From contig JAACJM010000066.1 of NCBI GenBank assembly GCA_013368315.1, positions 1 to 64,000 of the forward strand: DNA of 64,000 nt, written 5' to 3'. The position numbers were made by a program, and so were the translations under genes. Source of the stretch: Tetrapyrgos nigripes. Its lineage: Eukaryota; Basidiomycota; Agaricomycetes; Agaricales; Campanellaceae. Under the pieces are notes generated by a model. It did not search any database. It was not told the DNA's origin and worked only from the letters and a program-made list of their open reading frames with translations. Below are positions 9,952 through 21,794 of the stretch, piece after piece (positions within the stretch are counted from its first letter, which is position 1; each line of letters opens with the position of its first letter).

Positions 9952-12128
9952 ATGGAGCGATATACATCCACTCGAACTGGGAATACTTCACTTGAGCGTT
10001 CTGCCATTGAGGACGATACACCGTCTAAAAACACTCCAGGAGTTGACCGAAACCGATTTCCATCATCCCAAGGCTCAATGTCCTCTGTACCAGCACATGA
10101 TGAAAAGGCTGCTTTGGGTGAGCTCACTTTCTCAAAAGTTGTGGTACATGCTAATGATTATCACTTTAGGCCATGGTGACTCGTGTCCGAAGTGCCCATC
10201 TCTTCGCCTGTCATATCGCTCAGCTCAAATCCAGTTCCTCGAGTAAAAACCCTCAGTATTCCTTCTCATCAAGATAGTGAGTTGCACTGGCCTACTGAAC
10301 GAGCGTTCTCCGGTTGATCAAGACATACAGAATACGATGATGCCGCTCACCCCAATATTGAACCTCGCGAATCAGAAATAATGGAGAGAAGTGAGACCTA
10401 ACATAATGTTCTGTTTCGTTCTTTGACCGTGATCTCGTTTTAGAACATAGGGACGCGAGTGATGACACGCTACTGCTCTCAACCTTGTGCAATCCCCATC
10501 GGTGGATCTCGAGAATGCCGACGTCAGTACCAACGATCTATGGATCAATGGGCTATTCTTTGCTAGTCTGTCGCTTTCACTAGCTACAGCGCTCCTCTCT
10601 GTGCTAGTAAAGCAATGGCTTCAAGCCTACGCCACCCTACCCTCAGGTAACGCTCGTGAGCGTGCCAAAATACGCCAATTCCGATATGACGGGTTTGTCC
10701 AGTGGAAAGTGCCCGAGTTAATAGGCATCTTGCCCATTGTACTCCATACTTCCCTTGCGCTGTTCATGATCGGTCTCTCGGTCTCTCGCTATACGTTTCG
10801 GAACTCCATCGCTCCCTTTGCTGGATAGTGGTTTCCGTGACTGCACTCTCGTTTTTAATGTACCTTGGAAGCGTTATCATCCCCGCTATTGCAATTCAGT
10901 GTCCCTATCGAATTCCGCTGTTGTTTATCCCTGCAAAGTTTTTCCTTTATCCGTTCAGGGTTGTCAAGTATTATTGGCGAAAAGTGACTTCCCCTCGGCA
11001 TTCCCGTAGGACGAGTGCTCGTTGGCCATCCCTTCCAATCAAAACCATCAGAGATGCTGAAGTTATGTTCCTTTTCGACCACTGGGGTAAATCACAATCT
11101 TTATTCTTTCGCCATCACTCCGTTTTGGCGCATGGTCTCAGATGGTTGCAATCCCTGGAATCGAACTACTCGATTCAGCTAGTAGTTGCTCAAGCTCTGC
11201 ACGGCATCCTCACAGAAAACGATGTTTCTGAGTATGACTCTAGCTTCATATACATTCGTGGACCGACTCTACAATGTTCACGCGGAGACTGTTGACTTGA
11301 AAAGTTGAAATCCATTGCAGATTTCTCATGGGGAGCCCTGATGAGTTTGGAGGATGAAGACGAAACCGATGACTCTAGACTCTGGATATCGCCCTGGACA
11401 GCATGGAAGAGGATTGAAAAATGGGTTCCTTTGTTCAAAAATGACCACGGCATTGAAGATGCCATTCTCGCTAGACGCACACGCGTTGTCAAATCTCTGG
11501 TTCACAGCGGCGTAGACATCAATACTCAGGGAGGATATTCCGGAGGGTATACATTGGGGATAGCAATATCCAGGGGTCAGCTGGCCATGGATATTGTCCG
11601 GTTACTTGTTGAGAACGGGGCCGACATCAATGCATGGGGAGGAGAAGATCAGTTTGCATTACAGGCAGCAGTAAGATGGAGACGTTGGGATATTGTCAGG
11701 TATCTTGTCGAAAACGGTGCAGACGTCAATAGGCAGATGAGCAAAGAATATGGAACGGTACTGCAGGCAGCTGCATTTCATGGATATTTGGAGACCGTCA
11801 GGTATCTTGTTGAGAAGGGGGCTTATATGAATGGACTGGGAGGAAAACATGGGACTACTTTGCACGCACTGCAAGATGGGGACATTTGGACGTTGCCAAG
11901 TTTCTTGTTGAGCAGGGAGCGGATATTCATACACAGGGAGTACAATTTGGGTCGGCACTACAGGCAGCAGCGTACAGGAGAGTGTCGCAGATTGTCAAGT
12001 ATATTGTTGAGAATGGCGGAGATGTGAATGCACGAGGAAGATATGGGTCTGCACTAAAGATTGCAAAGGAGCAAGGGAACGAGGAGATGGTTGCTTATTT
12101 GAAGGATAGAGGAGCAGAGGAATCATAG
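9952..12128 (+). pseudogene. DUF6535-ankyrin paralog A (degenerate)
   Basis: Wreck of a gene like paralogs B and C. Exon 1 (9952-10117) begins MERYTSTRTG and resembles the start of copy B, but the next exon reaches a stop at the TAA following FLE (about 10244). The segment encoding the family block NYDYTQKYPP through ITARL is missing. Membrane part 10487-11295: LWINGLFFASLSLSLATALLSVLVKQWLQ is split here by a tandem 8-bp duplication (GGTCTCTC twice at about 10770-10790) that shifts the frame before the LYVSEL block. There is a further stop at 11293-11295. Ankyrin part 11305-12128 has about seven repeats (for example VRLLVENGADIN) and another frameshift near 11880. CG content is normal. Confidence 0.8.
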
Positions 12129-15100
12129 ACAGGATAGTAGGAATACATCCTCAGTAATGACGTTCCAAGGACTCAGTACCAACTCAGTGCTCAGTACTAG
12201 TTGTATAAGTAGTGCCGACGTGAGAGTGAAGACGAGGAGGACGTGAAAATGTGTGAGAAATTTACTTTCTGCTTAGCCTCCTCTTAGTACTACTCCCGAA
12301 ACATAACCTCTATACCGTTGTCGAGTTGAGAGGAAGTACTATACCGCATTGCCTCTCTTACTCTCCCTGCCTACACGTACAATCTTCTACGGCCACAATC
12401 TCGCCTGCATTCTTCTCGAACTCGAATCCGCTTCCTCCATGGCTATAGGCAAAATTCTGCCACTGGAGAACTCAATTACATGTCGTTAATTGTGTCCTGG
12501 AACTAGTTGTCGTTCCTGCCCGTCGTACCAGTGGTTTTCAGTCACCTTTCGCTGACTGCAGGCTCTCCTAGGATAAAGCTGGCGAACAGGGTGTACGCTG
12601 GTCAATGAAAGTGCGTCATTCTTCCTTCAGGACTAGTTTGCTTCTTCTTTGGTCGACTTTTCCTTTTCGTGTGTACTCTCTCTTTTCGTGTGTACTCTCT
12701 CCTTTTCGTGTGTACTCTCTCCTTTTGATTTGCCTTGGCCTCATCCTTTGGTAATGAGACTAATTTATCTTAATAAAACCCCATAGTTCTCTGTTTCCAC
12801 GGAATCCTACTCAATACCCGCTCAAGAACTTTTTTCTCCGATGGAACTCCAGAATAATGTCCTCCCGTTCCTTTCCTTCTATCGACTCGCCAGATGATAT
12901 CTGAATACACAATAACGATTTCTCGCGTCCTACCCGGTTAAAATCGCTGCCACCTTTCCTCACTCATTCCATTGTGCACCGTTCAACGGATTTGGTTGGG
13001 AGTGTAGAAATCGATTTGGAGTGTCCAGACTACCAGCAGAGACCTGGACAGGACAGGACAAAAGAGCGAGACGAGGTTGGGCGCCGTCGCTATGACTCCT
13101 CAAAGTGCCGATAAAGCAACTCTCTTCTCCCCACCATGTCCCCACCAACTCCCGCATCGCACGCATTGTTGAACCGGGTCTTCCTAGGTCATTCCACTCT
13201 CTTCCCCATGGCGTTCCTCATCGTCACATGTACATATTGCATTATATCTCGTCCGGGCGTAGTCGGATTTGGCTGGAGCGGTCGCCGGAACTGGGATTGG
13301 TATTGCCAGGACGATGATGACATTGGACACTCATTACTCCCTGTCGTCGCTCTATTGTTTGGCACTATCAGATGTTGGATGGTGCTTGTTGGAGTGGGGC
13401 TTGGCGTAGATTGGTCCCGCATAATTTACGCTGCTTGTTGAGTGGTGAAGCTGGATGTATTTGGGTTAGACGACGACGAGCAGTCTGAAGATGTTCTGAC
13501 CTAAGAGACGAGAACGATAGATGAACTGCGCCTTGGAGCAGAATTGTGGAATGGATGATGAGGACTACGCTGGGCTCTAGCCTCGATATGTACAACTTAC
13601 TGGCAAGCGGGCTTTCGTATGTACGGCGATGCCAATCGTGAAGACATTACTTGACGCCGAGGCAGCTGGACTAGATTGGGTTGGTTTTCGATTCGGGAAT
13701 ATAATTGGCATCAGGACGCAGTTCAAGGTCGGGATAGATGAAAGCCACGTCTTTATGGTGAGTGCTATACGGGACCTTCTATCTCTCTACCTCGACTCCG
13801 ACTTGATTCCTTGTAAAGTGTCTGTTCGTTAACTCTGACATTATTCTACAGGCCACTTGTAACGTTGTATCTTCATACGCTAATATACGAGAGGCCAAGA
13901 CCAAAATGTTCTCTTATACCACCCCGCCAATCCAGAATGTTTGTCTTAACATGAATCACCTTCATTCCCATGCGTTTTTCACTTATTATCACTACGCAAG
14001 AGCTTCTCGCTGTATATGTTGGCAGACTGTCGCCGCTTTGGATAGCTGGTGGATGCCCGGATGACTGGTTGCTTGGAGATGACTGGGAGCAGCGAGGATG
14101 ATTGATGACTGGGAGAGGGCCAAGCGTAGCGAATACATGGGGGTCGATGAGACGTCTATGCGTTTACTGGTGCAGATCGTATAGGTTGGAATGTAGACTG
14201 AAAGGCCGTTGATTAGTGCTGCTGCGCCTGTTTGAAGGGGAAGAAGGAAAATGAGACGTCGGCATCCCATCTGGAACCAAACCGTGACGCTCTCTCGCTT
14301 GCGTAATCCTCGTATCTCGGGGTTTTGCGTTCAGGCTTCGGTGAACGCCCAGGTTATCAGATCTCAACCTTCCGACGACACATGCCGTGCCCGTCTTGGT
14401 TCCGAGTCCCGACCTAGATCTGTTGCTGTTTGGTACATCGCTGGAGCGCAGTTGCGACAAGAACATCTCAGTTCCCGGTTCTTGACTGGAGCTAACCTAC
14501 CAAGCCTGGCTCTCCTTACCCTGATCGACATCTTATTCCGCTTGACCCACAATATGGTCTCGGACCATCCATCCATCGCTGCTTTACTCGCAGATATGGG
14601 TTTTCAGTGGACAGTTGGTTCGTTGCTTTTCGCGACTGTGTGCGGACAAAGCTTGAAGCATGACGAGCTGCGAGAAGAAAACACTGCTTTAGACGGAAGA
14701 ATTCTGGCGGACATTTTCGTCCCTCATTAAGACGAACGGACATGGTCAGCCGAAACTGAGCTCCTCGCAGCGCCAGTCGTGTATTCCGCACTCATAACTT
14801 CGCTCATAACCTCAGCAACTTAACCCCCGTCTGCTGTTTTCACTCAGTCAAACCTCCGTTTCTTTCCATCTGCGAAAAAACATGCTACTCCTGTCCTCCT
14901 TCATTTTTCCTGTCAATGTAATTCATTTCATGAAGCACGTTGTGAGCTGAACAGCTCATTTGTACCTTCTAACTTCATCTCAGTCAAGAATGTCGCCGTT
15001 TCTCGCTCTGCTGCTCGCCGCAAGCTTGTTAATAACGGTGAGGATGATGTCGACACTCGAATGTCACTGTGGAATTATGAGAGCCTGTGGGTATGGAGGA

Positions 15101-15347
15101 CGGAATTGCGCAGCTGGCTCAAATTGGTCGATCATAATGCGTCAACAGGCATGCAAAGTCGCTGAAGCTTGACACTCAGTGAACTCTCACTGCGTCCGCC
15201 ACTACTACTATCTACGATATAAACGAACCAACTCCCCTCGGCGAAAATCCCCAATCTACTCCAACAATTTCGAACACTGGACTGTAGTCCTCCAATAATC
15301 CAAACCGTACATCTTCTCTCCGTCGTTGCCAAAGCTTTGCCCACGAT
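12129..15347. other. intergenic region between ankyrin copies A and B
   Basis: 3.2 kb without a gene I can support. Open frames at 13136-13441 and 14251-14730 lack motifs, splice support or family resemblance. The stretch includes a short tandem repeat at 12662-12726. The last 150 bp resemble the flank of copy A. Confidence 0.4.
12662..12726. repeat. three-copy 19-20 bp tandem repeat
   Basis: Three consecutive copies of a unit close to CTTTTCGTGTGTACTCTCT. The sequence is pyrimidine-rich and intergenic, with no function visible. Confidence 0.8.
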
Positions 15348-18300
15348 ATGGAACGATGCGCGTCCGCTCAGAGCGATGTTATTCCGGGTGCACGTTCCGA
15401 CGGTCGCGCTGGGGACACAAGGCACGCCGCCGGTGGTTCTATCGACCAAGCAGCTAAAGATGGTGCGTTTCCAGTTGCAATAATTGTCATACTAGTACTA
15501 ACGATGGACCTTCTGTAGGCAATGGACACTCTAAGGCCGACGTAGAGTTGTCTCGATCTATCTCTGTCGCTGCTGAGAGTTATCATGGAAATTACGCTGC
15601 GGCTGCAGGGTCGCGTCTACCACCTGGAACCCTCATCGTTCCCTTGACCGACCAGGCTTCATCTCGTTCCTTGGATGTTCAAGATACGCACACAATTGCT
15701 GCAGGTGAGTCTTGCATTTGGCCTTGACCTTATGCGACGCTCATCAGTTTTGGGCTGTTTTCAGCTACGTCCACGCTACCTCAACACACTCCAGGACATG
15801 ATCAGGACCTCCCAATCTCTCAAAGCCTCGCCTCAATCTCGGCGGATGGTGAGAATCCCCATTGCAATATCATTTTACCTCTGACCTACTCTTTTCTCCC
15901 AGTCACTCAGAAGGACGCTGGTCGTCGCATCTCAGACACCTCAGAGCATGATCTTGCTACCGGTGAGTTCATTTTCCTTAAGTCGTGACGCATGCTGATC
16001 ATTTCTGGTTCAGGCAACCGCAACTCGTTGGAAGCACCCCTATTGTCTACGCCGGCCGTCATAAACAACCTAGTGACAGTTAGCTCTACCTCGCAAGTCC
16101 AAAACAATGAAGGCCCTGCTAGTAGATGTGAGTAACACCAACTTGCCCTTAAATTGTCACTGGCTAACGACAGTTTTCAAAGCCGACAAGAGAAAGGCTT
16201 CACGTCATGTATTTGACAGTCAAGATTATCGGAAGACTGACAGAGGTGAGCAGGACGTATTCTCCTTGTATTAGCTCTGTGCTGACTGCTTGCCACCATG
16301 CAGAAGATGGGAAGTCAATGGAGGAACAATCTTTTGGAGAACACAGGCCCGATTCCTCAAGTCCAAGATCAGACTTCTAATCAGAACAGTAAGTCCATGT
16401 ACTGGTAAGGTGTGTAATTAACACTAATCATCAATGTCTTCAGGGAACGGGAATGGAAGTCCCAGCAATATGACAGACACTCGGGACTAGAAACGACTGA
16501 GAAGGGTATGATGCCATGATATAAGGTTCCTTTTCATCATCTGATTATTCTGTTCTCTTCTAGATCAAGTCAAGAACATGAATGATAGTGATAACCCATA
16601 TGGGGGTACCTCAACTCCACCAAACATGCAGGCCACAAAGACAACTCATCCTCAAGACAACAGAGTACATGTAAATGGAAATGACCAAGGCCAGACAACT
16701 GGAGAAGATTCAGGTGATGAGAAGAAGAAAGAGGATCAACATCGACTTTTGGGCATTCCGGGATATCAACCCTCATACAGTGGTGAGTCATCATGATGAT
16801 ATCATGACAATTTGACCAATCTATCATTGTCTCTAGGAAACAGGAACTACGACTACACACAAAAATACCCACCAGATGAGCTTGGCAAGGAGCAAGTGAG
16901 AATGCTCGAGTATGGAAGGTGTACCTTGATGAGGCTGAGGCTTTTGATGATGAGATGCTGCAGGGGTTCAGAGATACTTTGGATGCTCTCCTTGTGTTTG
17001 TGAGTGCCAATTGTTACCTGTGGAGAATACTCAGTTGACTGGTGTACTAGGCAGCCCTTTTCTCTGCTGTAGTCACAACATTCATTGTCTCTACTGTTGT
17101 GGCCCTTCAACCAGATTATGCTCAGATTACGGCAAGGCTTGTGTTGGAGCAGAACCAACTCATCCTTGCTGTTCTGACTGGAAATGCCACTACCATCAGC
17201 TCTGCCCAACATGCACCAGCATCAGTCAATTTGGACACTGCTGATCCCAGTGCCAAAGATCTATGGGTCAATGGGCTCTTCTTTGCCAGCCTGTTGCTTT
17301 CACTAGCAACATCTCTACTATCTGTGCTAGTCAAGCAATGGCTTTTAGCATATGTCTCTCTTCCCTCTGGCAATGCTATGGAACGAGCCAAGATACGCCA
17401 GTTCCGGTATCAAGGATTCAAGGACTGGAAAGTCCCAGAGATTATTGGAGCTCTACCACTTATTCTCCATGCTTCCTTGGCCCTCTTCATGATTGGCCTC
17501 TCAATATATGTTGCTCAGCTTCATGGTGCCATGTATTCTATTGTGGTCATCATCACAGCCTTCTCCTTCTTGATGTATCTTGGAAGCATCTTCCTCCCTG
17601 CAATTACCATCCACTGCCCATATCGAATTCCCATACTATTCATTCCTGCACATTACTGCCTTTGGCTTTTTAAAAAGCTGTATTTCTGGAATCTATGTGC
17701 ACAGTGGCAATCTTTCTCTCAAAAATCAATTACAGAGACAGAAATTTCCTATCTGCACCCTGAATTTAATTCACATGGAGATGCATTGCTATCATTCACT
17801 CGACATCACTCTGCTTTGGCAGATTGTCTTCAATGGCTTCAATCATTGGAATCAAATAGTTCTATCCAGCAGACTGTTGCCCAGGCTGTTTGTGGTATCC
17901 TCAAGGAGCAGACACAGTGCAGGGGAGCTTTGGAATGTTATGCAAAGGCTCTTGACTTGAGCTCCATTGCAAATGTCACCTGGAATGCCTTGATCCATAT
18001 GAAGAATAGAGATTGGGAATGGCCATCACTCTGTATGGAGTGGAAAAATGCAACTTTGTTTCCTGCAATGGAAATAAAATATAGCCTTCATGAGGCAGCA
18101 GATGCTGGATACTTCCATGTGGTCAAGGTTTTGGTCATGATAGGAGAAAATATCAATATGCAGGGTGGATACTTTGGGACTGCACTCCATGCAGCAGCCT
18201 ATCGACAAAATCTGGAGATTGTCAAATATCTGGTTGAGAATGGGGCAGATGTTAATGTGCAGATTGGGAAATATAGGACTCCATTGCTGGCAGCTGCCTA

Positions 18301-20077
18301 TCAACAAAATCTGGAGATTGTCAAGTATTTGGTTAAGCATGGGGCAGATGTCAATGTGCAGGGTGGAAAATATGGGACTGCACTGCTAGCAGCTGTCTAT
18401 CCACAAAATCTGGTTGAGCAGAGGGCAGATGTCAATGTGCAGAGTGGAGAATATGGGACTGCACTGCAAAATCTGGAGATTGTGAAGTGCCTAGTTGAGC
18501 ATGGGGCAGATGTCAATGTGCAGGGTGGACAATATGGGACTGCACTGCTAGCAGCTGTCTATCAACAAAATCTGGGGATTGTCAGGTATCTGGTTGAGCA
18601 GGGGGCAGATGTCAATGTGCAGAGTGGAGAATATGGGACTGCACTGCAGGCAGCTGCCTACCAGCAAAATCTGGAGATTGTGAAGTGCCTAGTTGAGCAT
18701 GGGGCAGATGTCAATGTGCAGGGTGGACAATATGGGACTGCACTGCTAGCAGCTGTCTATCAACAAAATCTGGGGATTGTCAGGTATCTGGTTGAGCAGA
18801 GGGCAGATGTCAATGTGCAGAGTAGAGAATATGTGACTGCACTGCAGGCAGCTGCCTACCAGCAAAATCTGGAGATTGTGAGGTGCCTAGTTGAGCATGG
18901 GGCAGATGTCAATGTGCAGGGTGGCAAATATGGGACTGCACTTTATGCAGCATTTCCCAATTTGGGGATTGTCAAATATCTGGTTGAGCATGGGGCAGAT
19001 GTCAATGTGCAGAGTGGAGAATATGGAACTGCACTGCAGGCAGCTGCCTCTCAACAAAATCTGGAGATTGTCAAGTGTCTGGTTGAGCATGGGGCAGATA
19101 TCAATGTGCCAGGTGACAAATATGGGACTGCACTTTATGCAGCATTTCCAAATTTGGAAATTGTCAAGTATATGGTTGAGCATGGGGCAGATGTCAATAT
19201 GCAGGGTGGAGAATATGGGACTGTTCTCCAGGCAGCAGCCCTCACAGAAACACTCGATATTGTCAAGTATCTGGTTGAGCATGGGGCAGATGTTAATGTG
19301 GAGGGTGGAAAATATGGGACTGCACTCCAAGCAGCACCTCCAAATCTGGAGATTTTCAAGTATCTGGTTGAGCATGGGGCAGATATCAATGTGCAGGGTG
19401 GAGAATATGGGACTACACTGCAGGCAGCTGCCTTTCAACGAAATTTGGAGATTGTCAGGTATCTGGTTGAGCATGGGGCAGATGTCAATGTGCAGGGTGG
19501 GAAATATGGGACTGCACTGCAGGCAGCTGCCTATCGTGACAATCTGGAGATTGTCAAATATCTGGTTGAGCATAGGGCAGATGTCAATGTGGAGGGTGGA
19601 GAATATGGGATTGCACTCTATGCAGCAGTCCCAAACTTAAAGATTGTCAAGTATCTGGTTGAGCATGGGGCAGATATCAACTTGCAGGGTGAAAAATATG
19701 GGACTGCACTGCAGGCAGCTGCCTATCGAGAAAATCTGGAGATTGTCAAATATCTGGTTGAGCATGGGGCAGATATCAATATGCAGGGTGGCAAATATGG
19801 AACTGCACTGCAGGCAGCTGCCTATCGAGGACATATGGAGATTTTCAGGTATCTGGTTGAGTGTGGGGCAGATCTCCATTTGCAGGGTGGGCAATATGGG
19901 ACTGCACTACAGGCAGCTGCATATCGGGGAGCATTTGATATTGTCAAGTATCTGGTTGAGCATGGGGCAGATGTCAATGTGCAGGGTGGAGAATATGAAT
20001 CTCCAATCAAAGCAGCACAGTATATGGGCTACAACAAGATAATTAATTACCTTCAGGAGAAAGGAGCAAGGGAGTAG
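15348..20077 (+). pseudogene. DUF6535-ankyrin paralog B (two lesions, CG-depleted)
   Basis: Eleven exons, all phase-consistent: 15348-15462, 15519-15704, 15765-15848, 15903-15962, 16014-16127, 16174-16245, 16304-16388, 16444-16505, 16564-16782, 16837-16999 and 17051-20077. The N-terminus is polar and low-complexity. Exon 10 starts the DUF6535 region (NYDYTQKYPPDELGKE). The last exon gives about four membrane segments (such as LFFASLLLSLATSLLSVLV and LILHASLALFMIGL), a linker (RHHSALADCLQWLQSLE), then about 20 ankyrin repeats. Lesions: TAA at 16378-16380 in exon 7, and one base missing in exon 10 (163 nt, against 164 in copy C) just after GGC AAG GAG. The ankyrin frame is still open for about 1000 codons. 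A start inside the last exon cannot be excluded. Confidence 0.82.
18160..20070 (+). repeat. tandem 99-bp units (about 20 ankyrin repeats) without CG
   Basis: The DNA repeats with a 99-bp period (33 aa: LEIVKYLVEHGADVNVQGG then KYGTALQAAAYQQN). About 18480-18870 contains two near-identical two-repeat units (198 bp each), a recent internal duplication. Two units are shortened (YPQNLVEQRADV and the AAFPNL type). I see no CG dinucleotide from about 18210 to about 19250. Confidence 0.85.
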
Positions 20078-21794
20078 AATAACATTGCTATGGAATAAAA
20101 ACAGTTTCTTCTGGTCCTATACAAGGGGGATGCATATGGTTGCAAAGACATATAGGGTCATAAAAATTTTCAAGGGCTTGAAGGCCAGACTAACTAACTG
20201 TATATTGATTATATATACCAAATTAGGACATGATAACTTACTTGGACACTCACTTATCTCCAAAAAATACCATCTTTGCTTGCACCTTGATTGTTGCACT
20301 CTTTGATATCTTTTAGAGCGCTGTTAGGAGCTGCCTTGCTAGGTTGGATCAGAGTTGGTTTGTACAATTAAGTTCAAGGACCAAAGTTCTGTAGCAGTGA
20401 CCTACAATAGTGGCACAGATAGATAGATACACCACTACCACAGTGCTTGACATTGGTGACAATGAACTCTGAAAGGATATTCATATTCACAGAAGTCCAG
20501 CTGGACCAGGAGCAGCACAACTGACTCCTTCCTATTCTTAACAGCGTGAGGCCATTCTTGTGCAATTATTCAAGATCATGGAAGGAATGTCTTCAGCTAC
20601 CAAAACCAGAAGGGTGTACTTGAAGGTGGTGCACCAAATCCAATAGACAACATGCACAGTCATTTTTCAGAGGGATAAGTGACATTGTATCAGTGAATTG
20701 TCCAGTGTATGACAACATACACAATTGCAACTGTTAACATGACCAGAGCAGCATTGACATCACCTAGTGCTCCAGGTGGAAAGGGGGAGAGAAAGCAGTG
20801 GTAATAGCACAGTACAGACAGACAACAATGAAAGACAAAACACAGGGGAAATCGAAATCTCAGACACAGTCACAAACAAACAGTTCTGGAAAGAACCAGA
20901 AAAGTAACCCTCCCCCAGAGTCCCCCATCCCCCTTCTCCTAGCCCCAACAGCAAATGGCCCAGCGCAGAAGGATGACAAACATCAAAGCAAACTAAATTT
21001 AAAAAATAAGAACCCCCCCTCCCCCCACTCCAGGCCCAAAAACTCCCCATGCCCCTTCTTCCCCTTCCCATACCTCAGACTCAGACCCTTGCCTTGCGTA
21101 CATCTCCACAGGAAAACGAAGACAAAGAAATAAATAAAGTTTAAACAATGAAGAGTGTGAAAGAAAAAGACCAGGGTCCAGAAGGGAAAAAGAGAAGAGA
21201 GAGAGAATAAAATAATAATAAAACAAATTGAAGTAAATGTTGACGTGGATGATGGTGACTTGGGGATTTCGGAGTATGTAGTCTCTGGGTAGTCAGTCGT
21301 AAGTAGTCTTAGAAGGCATAATAGAGAGCGTCCACAATTGGTCCACGATATAAGTATGACATTGCGATTGCAAACGAAAAGGAAGCCGAAGCCGAAGCCG
21401 AAAACGGGGAGAGAAATGAGAGAAATGAGAGAAATGAGCCGGAGCCGGAGCTGGAGCTGGCGTTGCACAAGTCTAGTCTGGCCACGACGAATTGCATAGA
21501 AACACTGGACCCTGGTACACTGCTTACGTCCAGAAAGTAATTAGGCCTCAGGATTCAGTGAGAATCTGCTATGTATAGGAAAAGTCAAGAAAAGTCAGAA
21601 AAACTGTCGGAGAGGAGAAAGAAAGAACGGGGTGATGGAGGTGGAGGCAAAACGAGTGGATGGCGCGGCCGAAGTAGACGGCAGTCAGGGATAAATGGAA
21701 GTTGAGAGTGCGTGCATATCCGGTGCCCAATCTTGATGTCTACATAGAAAGGATTTAGGTAGTGTTGAGATAGTCTTTCAATGACAATGAGACA
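20078..21794. other. intergenic: CG-poor tail then low-complexity sequence
   Basis: 20078 to about 20760 continues the CG-poor composition of copy B and has no gene. 20880-21130 is C- and A-rich with long C runs. 21380-21470 carries short tandem units (GAAGCC, AGAAATGAG, GGAGCC). Open frames on both strands here reflect the simple sequence. 21540-21794 is the likely promoter of copy C. Confidence 0.5.
21378..21460. repeat. microsatellite cluster
   Basis: Adjacent short tandem arrays: GAAGCC about three times, AGAAATGAG three times, then GGAGCC/GGAGCT units. This is simple-sequence DNA in the upstream region of paralog C. Confidence 0.8.

Noticed and set aside
13136..13441. 101-codon plus-strand frame with hydrophobic segments
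   Set aside because: Overlapping frames on both strands are equally open; no conserved motif and no promoter or intron signals that agree.
18887..19573. 228-codon antisense frame with regular MLNQI-DNLQI repeats
   Set aside because: The periodicity is the shadow of the 99-bp ankyrin repeat on the other strand; its openness follows from the lack of stop-generating variation.
18891..20042. Plus-strand alternative frames over the ankyrin array (IWLSMGQMSM repeats)
   Set aside because: Out-of-frame reading of the same tandem repeat.
20798..21497. Several open frames of 60-160 codons on both strands
   Set aside because: Low-complexity C-rich and microsatellite DNA; composition is Ser/Pro/Phe/Leu repeats without splice or family support.
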